Below, in pieces: positions 56,811 to 64,000 of a DNA stretch of 64,000 bases; positions within the stretch are counted from its first letter, which is position 1, and the number at the start of each line of letters is the position of its first letter. The stretch lies in NCBI RefSeq assembly GCF_002878395.1, contig NC_061120.1:117023519-117087518 (forward strand). The letters are read 5' to 3'. The notes under the pieces are model-generated. The model searched no databases and was not told the DNA's origin. It saw only the letters and a program-made list of their open reading frames with translations. Made by a program: the position numbers and the translations under genes. Source of the DNA: Capsicum annuum. Lineage: Eukaryota > Streptophyta > Magnoliopsida > Solanales > Solanaceae.

Positions 56811-58488
56811 TGGGTGTATTTATGCATTCTAGCGCTACTATTCTAACTTTTAGCCTTATTTTAAGGATGATTCTTATATTATTTGTGTTAATAATGATAT
56901 AAATGAGAATTTATGTATTCAATAATGTGTTTACAATGTTTAATTGTCGATTCAAATGAGTTTTGATTCAATTTGAGCATTTAGAGTTCAACCGAGAAAA
57001 CTAGTGTAACTAGCTTGACCTAGGTGTTTTTCTAGTCTATTAGGTTGGGTTATAATGTGTTTTTATGAGTTACTAAGGTTGTTATTATGTATTTATATGT
57101 GAAACAACTTAGTTATAATTTTCAAAGGTTAATTGGATCAAGAAAAGAGTCAAAACAATAAGTTAAAGTTCAATGTGAATTTAGCCTATGCTTAGCTTGT
57201 GTTTCTAGTTCATTCTTGAGGATGTTGTATTGTTTTGAGATCTAAATTGTTGTATTTAATGCTATAGGATGATTTTTTAATGGACTATGATGATATATGA
57301 AGGATTACAAGCTTCAAATTAAGTGGAAACAACTCAAAAAGGCTTGGAATGGATCACGGAAGCACAAAATACAGCTTGTCGCCAATTTGGATACCTGAAA
57401 AGTATTGGGAAAGTGTGGGCACGTGAGAAGGATTCAAGGAGATTGCAACACATAATTGGATTCAGAATGAACCCAAAATAGTGAACCAGTGCAAAATCAA
57501 CGCGTCACATCGATTTACACAATATGATAATCGACGCAGTGCGTCACGGGGTTCGCAGACGACCAGAAACTGTTTCCTTGTTCAACAAGGCATGGGCTAT
57601 TTCTTCCACTATAAATAGGACATTATTCACATCTTTTTACTTAATTGTGGACATCCTTGGAAGATTTTGAAGGCTACACAACTTCTTTTTAGGATTTTTT
57701 ATCATTCTTTTATTTTAGTTCCTTTTATGGTTTGTATCATAAATCCAAGGAATTGGATGATGAATATTTCCATTAAAGGCTAAAATTCCTATCTGGGGTT
57801 AAGGCCACGTTCATGGTTACTTTTGTTTTTAATTAAGTTTGTTAATTTACTCATCATTATTGGTTGTTTGTCTATTCTTATTTTAACTATTTTAAGGATT
57901 CATGGCCCTTAGAATACACCAATTGTCAACCTTGTGAACTCGGGAGAAGGAATAGGGAGATAGAACAAGGGAATAAGCAAAGTATGGTTCTTGTTTCTTT
58001 ATAAAATATGAGACTTGAATTAGTATCTAGGACAGGGATGTACTTAGATGCCTTACTTGATTCATATGTAGGATGACATTTATAAAGAACTTAAGTGAAC
58101 TATTACATCTATGCTCAACGATGTAGTTGTAAGGTTCAACTTATGTAAAGGATTAGAGTTTGGGAAACCATAATCATACAATTGACCCTATTAATCAACA
58201 ACCAATATAAGCAAGTTAACAAATGAAGTTCAATAACATAGTAAGATTATTCGTAAGCCTTAACCCTGGGCTTCTATCCTTGATTGTCCAAAGCCATTAT
58301 TTTTCTGCATTAGTTTAGTTTCTTCTTAGTTTATTTTTAATTCTAAACTCTATTTACTACTCTCCCCAATTGGTTGAACTAGAATTAGATAGTCGGCGAA
58401 CGCAAGTCCCTGAGAGATCAATACTTGGGCTTCCTTGGAGCCATTTTACTACTTCATAAGACCACGTGCACTTGCGTGTGCGCTTTCA
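56811..58488 (+). repeat. Element D LTR 2 (1678 bp)
   Basis: Collinear with LTR 1; ends GCTTTCA before the degraded primer site. Confidence 0.8.
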
Positions 58489-58649
58489 AGTTTTTAGCAT
58501 TATTTCTGGGGACTTGTTATTAGGCATCTATCTTGTTTTTAGTTTTTCTATATTGATCTCTAAATAGTTTTTGTTTAGTTTCTTTTTATTTTCCTTTATT
58601 TCTAATTTTCTCACACTCTTCTCGAGATGTCATTTTGGGATAGATAGTT

Positions 58650-59115
58650 TTTGAGTGATGGAAATTTTTGTTGTTTTTGTGTAGTACACCACCTTATGGT
58701 TTATTGTCCAGATTCTATGAAAGTACGTGGACGAAACCTTCACAATATGATGCAGATAATTCGAGGAAGTCTGAGTACTTGAAAACTAATATTGTGGAAA
58801 TTATTAAGGAGACACCACTGCCACCATATCTACAGTGGCTAAGCAAAGAAATATATGAGGAGGACATTATCTAATTTGTGGAGAAAACACAAGAATCACA
58901 ACCACTCAATTGTCATCTTTATCTTGAGAATGAAAGTGAGAAGGTGAATAAAAGTGAAAGTGTTGTGAATTGTGTAAATTTTGAAGTACGATTAGTTGGG
59001 TTGCATTCGAAGCACATTTCTACATTATATTTAGATGATATCTTGTCTATGGAATCATTTTAAATAGTGGAAGAGTGTGAAAATGAGGAACAGAAATCCT
59101 ATATTCTTGATTTTG
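58650..59115 (+). pseudogene. Element D small ORF, unit 2
   Basis: Better preserved than in unit 1: STPPYGLLSRFYESTWTKPS, NSRKSEYLKTNIVEIIKETP, PPYLQWLSKEIYEEDII, a stop at 58872, FVEKTQESQPLNCHLYLENE, LYLDDILSMESF, a stop near 59060 and IVEECENEEQKSYILDFAPV. All in one frame, so only single stops break it. The N-terminal STPPYGLLSRFYE part suggests the ORF opens before 58668. It shares the LDDILSxESF motif with NA1. Confidence 0.6.
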
Positions 59116-59162
59116 CACCGGTTAAGTAACATAAAAACACACCTCACTTGAAGGTCGAGTGG

Positions 59163-59600
59163 TTTCGGTCACTATTAACATGGTAATCCAGATACTTTTT
59201 CCCTTAAACAGCGCCTCTACTCTGGTTACTCCCCGCCACGGCTTCTTGCCTCATTGGTTTCACCTTTAGGATGGCATAGTTCTTAGGGATCTTTCTCCGT
59301 TTCTGCTTTGTTAATAAACTTCTTAACATATTATTCTTCGAATAATTCTACTATAAAGTAACTAATATGAATTTATTTTATCATATCATGATTGTTGGGA
59401 ATTATGAATTTAGCTATTCATAATCATAAATAAATATACCTGTTCGGGTAGTTTTGATATTTCTGAAGTTTGTTCCTCCATAGCTTTTTCCATTGAAATA
59501 TGTCTGTTTAATTAACTGAGTAAAATATTTGTTGTGGAATGGAGAGAATGTTTGTTTCAACGCATGAAGGCTTGCCTTTGCAATGCCTTCGGCTTTCTTT
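59163..59600 (-). promoter_or_regulatory. Pararetroviral promoter start region and leader
   Basis: Downstream of the TATA box: AACAAACATTCTCTCCATTC leader, a 27-codon ORF (59493-59410) beginning MEKAMEEQTSEISKLPEQ, a CAG/GTATAT splice-donor-like site near 59443 inside it, then another short basic ORF. Short upstream ORFs and leader splice donors are known in caulimovirids. No tRNA-Met primer site could be read before the junction. Confidence 0.5.
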
Positions 59601-59607
59601 ATTTATA
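59601..59607 (-). promoter_or_regulatory. TATA box of the pararetroviral promoter
   Basis: TTCTATAAATAAAG on the minus strand, 3' of the transactivator-position ORF, as for the 35S-type promoter. Confidence 0.65.
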
Positions 59608-59911
59608 GAATGAAAAGAAACTTTACAATCCAATCTTCACACGTTTTAAAAATGTAAAACTAAAAAGTCAAAAAGGGAGGCTAGGCTACTAAGCCTCCTA
59701 ACTAGCCTTTAATTTCCTACAAACCTATAAATCTACTTTTACGTAAAGTCTAAACTTTGTACAATAATTCAACAATAATAAGACTTTGTACAATGATTTT
59801 AACAGTATCTTGTCTCCGTTGATTTTGTCGTATCTGCTATATCTCCATTATTGCTTCTTATCTTATCTTTCCAGTTGGCATTTTGCCTTCTTTTATTCTA
59901 GATGTACTTCT

Positions 59912-61134
59912 GGAATAATATTATCTTCTCCATTACACCTTGAACATTGGTGATCTGGATATTTGTGTCCAATTATTTTACAATATCTTGTCAGTAGTCC
60001 GTCTGAAATAAATCCTTTTTTAATTGCTCTTGCGGTAGATTATTTTTCTGGGTTGAGTAGTGTCATTATCCATTGTCTGACATCTTCCATATCTGCTTGT
60101 CGTAGCTCTTTTGAATTAGAGTAAATCATTTGATGATCTCTCGAATAATAGCTCCATATTGGGTTTCCATTAGTATAGTTATTTGCTAGTTCTTGGATAA
60201 TCGTAGCTAGTCCAATAAGTCATTTATTTGCATAGAAGTCCGGTATCTCAATTCTGGGTATCTCCGGTTGCTGTGTAATATCTTCTGGTATGATCATATC
60301 TCTAGTTAGTCCTATCTTTACAACTTGTATAACTGGTTTTATTTCGTCATATAGTATCTCTGCTGGTGCAGTATAACACTTTATGTAAAATAAATTTCCT
60401 TTCGTTATCCTTTTGTAGGTGGTGAATATCTTGTATAATTATTCCATAGCTGTTAATTCTTCTCCGTCTTGGGTATATATGGTGTTCAATAGTCCATAGT
60501 CAAAACAGGTTTTTACTAGGCTTGGGTTAGTTTTGGGTAGTGCAATTAGTTTGTTATATCCTTATAATTTTTGGGTTATATAGTTGGTGTTTGGTTCTTT
60601 GATGTTTGTAGCTTTGGGGTTATGGTTTAGAAAAGTTTGTACTCTGTAGATATTTTCTATGTATTTCTGGGCGGTGTAGTTGTAAACTTTTTTATCTTGG
60701 TTTAGGCTATCTCGGTATGTGCTAACTTGTGGGGGTATGAATAAGTGGTCTTTTTGTGTTTTTGGTGTAAATGGTTTCTCAAATATTTTATTCATATTCA
60801 TATTCTGGTATCTTGGTCGATTAACTCCTTTGCTTGTACCTGCAGAAGTAGATTGATAAATGTTATGGGTTTTATGGAGTGTCCCAACGTCTCCTTCTAG
60901 CTCTGGAACTTTAATGTCTTCCAATCGACATAGCTCTGCACACTGCTGAGTTAGCTGATTTGTAGCTATAGACTTCAGTTTATCTTCATTAGTTTTTAGC
61001 TTTTCTATCTCATTACCCATACTGTCCACTTTCATTGAAAGCGTAGTTAGGGTGTTAAGTATTTTTTCTGGAGTATCTTCTTCTATTATTTCAGTCTGTG
61101 TAGCTTTGTCTTGATATGTAATCTGCAATAACAT
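59912..61134 (-). pseudogene. Pararetroviral ORF in transactivator (ORF VI) position, interrupted
   Basis: Starts at ATG 61134, overlapping the end of pol by 44 bases in another frame. Open for 190 codons, then stops near 60563, 60445, 60220 and 60045 within a continuing readable frame. The N-terminal part has a heptad-like segment (KILNTLTTLSMKVDSMGNEI EKL) suggesting a coiled coil. The C-terminal part has YCKIIGHKYPDHQCSRC, a Cys/His cluster that could bind zinc. The position between pol and the promoter is that of the caulimovirus transactivator/inclusion-body protein; I could not read its core mini-domain, so identity is by position. Inactive because of stops. Confidence 0.55.
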
Positions 61135-61525
61135 TTTTGTTAGTACTGATCACTTCAATTGTAAATGTGAAATTTAATATATTCAAAACTAGTCTCCGAA
61201 TCTCTTTTGTTGTAACTGAATTTTGTATTTTCTTTGTTAACCACCAGCGTACCTCTGTATTATCTGTTCGTACAATAAATTTGTTATATACAATATATGG
61301 CTCAAATGCTAATAAACATTTATATAATGAACATAATTCTTTCCTATTTATTTTCCATTTTATTCCTGTCTCACTGAACGTACCTGAGTAGTATCTACAA
61401 TGGTGTTCTATTTTTTCTGCTTCATATCGATATTTAAGTAATCCTCCGTAACTATATTCACTAGCATCTGCTTCTACTATATATATAAATTTTCTATTTT
61501 CATCTGGAAATTGTAATTTTGGTAA
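61091..61525 (-). pseudogene. Pararetroviral RNase H domain
   Basis: Follows an in-frame stop at 61526. IYIVEADASEYSYGGLL gives the first Asp, INRKELCSLYKCLLAFEPY the Glu and FIVRTDNTEVRWWLTKKI the second Asp; ends in ADYISRQ-type sequence and a TGA at 61091-61093. The three metal-binding positions look intact. Ends inside the next ORF, a compact viral arrangement. Confidence 0.78.
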
Positions 61526-62285
61526 TTATTTACAAAGAAATTTTATTTTTTGAACTTGTTTTTTATCTTCTTCATTATAGTTATATTCTACATCCTTTTT
61601 TAATTTTTTCTGTAGTGGTTTTAAAGTTTCTGCTAATTTTGGAATATATTCTCTTACTTGGTTTACTAGTCCTAAAAATGATTGTAATTTCTTTTTTGTA
61701 TCTAATTCTTCTTTCGAATTTATTATTTTTTGTACTATATGTTGTTGCATTTTTACTCCACTTTTATCTATTTGTATTCCTAAAAATTCTATCTGATTTT
61801 TCATAATTTCAGCTTTCTTTTCGCTTAGACTTATTCCTGATTTTTCTATTATATCTGTAAACTGTTCTAATAATTTTAAATGTTCTTCTTTGGTTTTTGT
61901 ATATAATAATATATCATCTATGTATACTATGCAATTAGATAATTGTTTAAAATAATTATCCATAAAATGTTGATATCTACCTGGTGCATTTTTATATCCA
62001 AATGGTAATACGTTCCATTCATAAAATCCTTGTGGTACCGTAAATGCGGTTAATTCTTTAGATTCTTCTTCTAGCTTTAGGTGGTAAAATCCTGATTTAC
62101 AATCGAATTTGCTAAAATAATTATATCCTTGTATTTGTCTTATTTTTAATATCTTATTTGGTATTGGATAATTATATGTTATAGTTTTTGCATTTAAATT
62201 TCTATAATCAATTACCATCCTAGTTTTTCCTCTTTTTTGTTCACTATGTTTATTTATTATAAATGCTGGACTATTATGTTTACTA
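61526..62285 (-). pseudogene. Pararetroviral reverse transcriptase
   Basis: One open frame of 230 codons from 62218. MVIDYRNLNAKTITYNYPIP, FSKFDCKSGFYHLKLEEES (first catalytic Asp), FTVPQGFYEWNVLPFGYKNA, YQHFMDNYF and IVYIDDILLYTKTKEEH (catalytic DD), then thumb and connection. Domain motifs are typical of Caulimoviridae rather than Gypsy LTR elements (FGYKNAPGRYQHFMD). A frameshift in an A-rich run at about 62285-62295 separates it from the protease frame, and a stop at 61526 cuts it from RNase H. Confidence 0.85.
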
Positions 62286-63026
62286 TTATTTTTTTTGTAT
62301 ATATTGTTTTTCTAATAATTCATCTATGTGCATTTTAAATTCTTTTAAATCGTCAAAATTATATGTTAATGGTTTTTGGGTTATTATGCTATTTTTATCT
62401 ATCAATTCAATTTTTATATTAGTTTTATGTTTTTCCCATCCTTTTAATAGATCTTTACTATATAATTGTTCTAATTTTTTCTGAATTATTTCTATTTTAT
62501 TTATTGAAAATATAGTTATTTCTGTTTTATTTATCGAAAATACTACTAGTTCTATTGTATCTTCAGTATTTTTTATATTTTCTAACTTTTGTGTAATTTT
62601 TTCACTTCCTTTTATCCAATCAGTTTTCTTTCTTATTTTATTATTAACTCTTTTTGCTCTTACTTTCTGCTTACATGGTGTTGTAAACCACCAGTCTGAT
62701 TTGGTTATTATATGTGGGTATAATTTATCTAAGAATGGCATTCCTAAAAGTATATCTTTTGATGTTAATTCGTAATTATAAATTTCTTCTATTGTTAATA
62801 TCTTATCCCATACTTGTATTTTTACATTCCTAGCTTTATAAGTAATTAAGCTTCCTTCATTATTAAATCCTTTAACTATTATTGGTGTTTTTAATTTATC
62901 CCATTTACTTTCCGGTAAGCAATTATATCTACATAAATTAGCTTCTGCTCCTGTATCTATCATAGGCATATAATATCTACTGTAATATCCTTCTACTACT
63001 ATCTTCATTAATACATATATCTTCAT
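62286..63026 (-). pseudogene. Pararetroviral aspartic protease region
   Basis: A 246-codon frame starting 2 bases after the upstream stop. YMPMIDTGAEANLCRY is a retropepsin active site (D-T-G-A); LTSKDILLGMPFLDKLYPHI is the second conserved strand (ILLGMPFL). The rest links to RT and includes a Lys/Arg-rich stretch and the start of RT (YNFDDLKEFKMHIDELLEKQ). It ends in an A-run frameshift. Would process the viral polyprotein. Confidence 0.8.
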
Positions 63027-63027
63027 T

Positions 63028-63480
63028 TCATGTTAAGGCTCTTTTTAAGAATAACTTTTCTTTGTTATATGTTAAGGTTAATTGTGTATGTTCTATATTA
63101 TATGGTTTTACTTGTTCTAACCATTTTATTCCTAATATTATATCTGCTTTTTGCATTTCTTCCTTTACTTCGAATTCTATTTTTATTTTTCTAACTCCTA
63201 TTATTATTTCTGTTTTTGCTATATTTTTATTATTTATTAAACTTCTTGGTAGATCTGGGCACATATCATTATCAGTCTTTATTTCTTCATTTTTTACTAG
63301 ATATTTTGCTATATAATTTTCTCCTTGTCCTGTATTCAAAAGTATTAGATATTCTTTTTCATTTATTTTTCCTATTATGTAATATTGGTTTAAATTACTT
63401 ATTGAATTCGTTTCATAACTTGTTCTTTTTGATGAGCTTGATGATTTTGGTTTTTCATTAGCTATTCTTTTCGTTGTACT
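63028..63480 (-). pseudogene. Second retropepsin-like domain, active-site Asp replaced
   Basis: Continuous with the movement-protein frame after a Ser/Lys-rich linker. It has the retropepsin layout: LNTGQGENYIAKYL at the active-site position (Asn for Asp), TEIIIGVRKIKIEFEV strands, and ADIILGIKWLEQVKPY matching the ILLGMPFL strand of the true protease. It is therefore probably a pseudo-protease or duplicated domain between movement protein and protease. The Asn could be original or a later G-to-A change. The frame ends TGA at 63028, 2 bases before the next ATG. Confidence 0.5.
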
Positions 63481-63499
63481 TATTCTATCATTTACTATT

Positions 63500-64000
63500 T
63501 CTAAATTTTCTTCTGTATCTATGTCTCTATAGCTATAATCATTATAATCTATTGTTTTTACAATTTGTTCGAATGGGCTTTCTATTCGTATTTTGTTAAT
63601 CTTATTTTTTCCTGTTATTTTATGTTTTGTTGTTAATACATATAGATTTTTGCATCTTGCTGTAAATATTTTACTTCCTGGGGTTAATTCTATTCCTGAT
63701 ATTTTTCAATATAATACGAGTGATTTATCTATATTTCTATCTGTTACTGCTACTGAATAATTTGCACTTATTATAAATTTAAATTTTTGGTATATTAGAT
63801 ATCCTTTTACAGCGGTTATTTTGCTTTTTTCTATAGGTTTTATAATTCTATCATCTGCTAAATATAATTCTATTGGTGTATCTATTCCTTCTCTAAAACA
63901 TGCTTTTATTAGTATCTCTGTACCTCCAAGGTGTACATATTTTATTGGATCTCCTTTACTTTTTATATCATTTATTTCTTTATTAATTATTCTTTTTGTT
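63500..64000 (-). pseudogene. Pararetroviral movement protein (30K type), partial
   Basis: Runs off the window. YVHLGGTEILIKACFREGID and TPIELYLADDRI match the 30K movement-protein core of caulimovirids, followed by GYLIYQKFKFIISANYSVAV. An in-frame TGA lies at 63706. The protein would enlarge plasmodesmata for cell-to-cell movement. The N-terminus is outside the window. Confidence 0.75.

Larger units (their letters stand above)
52653..59162 (+). mobile_element. Tandem non-autonomous Athila-like element D
   Basis: Order: LTR (52653-54317), internal (54318-56810), LTR (56811-58488), second internal cut at about 59162. LTRs begin TGGGTGTATTTATGCATT. The primer site is tRNA-Asp type, and the internal region carries a small ORF and the hairpin block shared with NA1. 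No RT or integrase. The repeated LTR-internal-LTR-internal arrangement parallels family A. Confidence 0.8.
59163..64000 (-). mobile_element. Endogenous caulimovirid (pararetrovirus), partial
   Basis: Minus-strand order from the window edge: movement protein, retropepsin-like domain, protease, RT, RNase H, transactivator-position ORF, promoter and leader. This follows the caulimovirus plan (pol, then ORF VI position, then 35S-type promoter). Motifs are closest, from memory of family features, to the tobacco vein clearing virus (Solendovirus) group known as old integrations in Solanaceae. Stops and a frameshift show decay. It is more AT-rich than the flanking retroelements. The left junction with D at about 59163 is abrupt; the right end lies outside the window. 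Confidence 0.82.

Noticed and set aside
61137..63461. Several Phe/Leu-rich plus-strand ORFs resembling membrane proteins
   Set aside because: Antisense shadows of the AT-rich pararetroviral pol region, whose minus-strand frames have clear protease, RT and RNase H motifs.

Overview
The window is repeat-dense nuclear DNA from a flowering plant. Solanaceae is the best guess, because Del/Tekay chromoviruses, Athila-type elements and a tobacco-vein-clearing-virus-like endogenous pararetrovirus occur together; species is not resolved. I see no intact host gene. The one host-gene trace is a broken glucan endo-1,3-beta-glucosidase (GH17) fragment at 1.0-1.3 kb. Everything else I can name is a retroelement or viral remnant, mostly broken by stops, frameshifts, deletions and nested insertions.

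Layout: 1-3230, unassigned DNA with the GH17 fragment and a minus-strand Ty3/Gypsy gag remnant. 3231-16491, a Tekay complex on the minus strand (family A) arranged LTR-internal-LTR-internal-partial LTR. 16492-19603, a second Tekay-type LTR (E). 21000-31403, an Athila gag-protease element (F, plus strand) split by a complete 6.3-kb non-autonomous element (NA1, 23937-30242, minus). 31404-48535, a decayed Tekay element (B, plus) split by a complete 9.4-kb Tekay element (C, 36739-46161, minus) with a perfect 5-bp target duplication. 48536-50601, remnant G with a 'putative plant transposon protein' ORF. 50602-52652, an LTR-like segment (H). 52653-59162, a tandem non-autonomous Athila-like element (D, plus). 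59163-64000, an endogenous caulimovirid on the minus strand: movement protein, two retropepsin-like domains, RT, RNase H, a transactivator-position ORF, then promoter and leader.

The most interesting signals are non-coding. Most LTR families here carry a block of palindromic GTCG/CGAC- or TACGA-type repeats in U3, just upstream of the TATA region. In family A each 82-bp unit can fold as a three-way junction with a compensatory change. Related units, including the spacer, occur at the same place in NA1, which belongs to a different lineage (tRNA-Asp instead of tRNA-iMet primer site). This suggests a mobile U3 cassette. Separately, three Athila-type elements share a hairpin with an AGGCAA-type loop and a covarying stem pair after their coding region, and two non-autonomous families share a small unnamed ORF.

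All calls come from reading the sequence and conceptual translations. No alignment, dating or database search was possible, so lineage names rest on recognised motifs.
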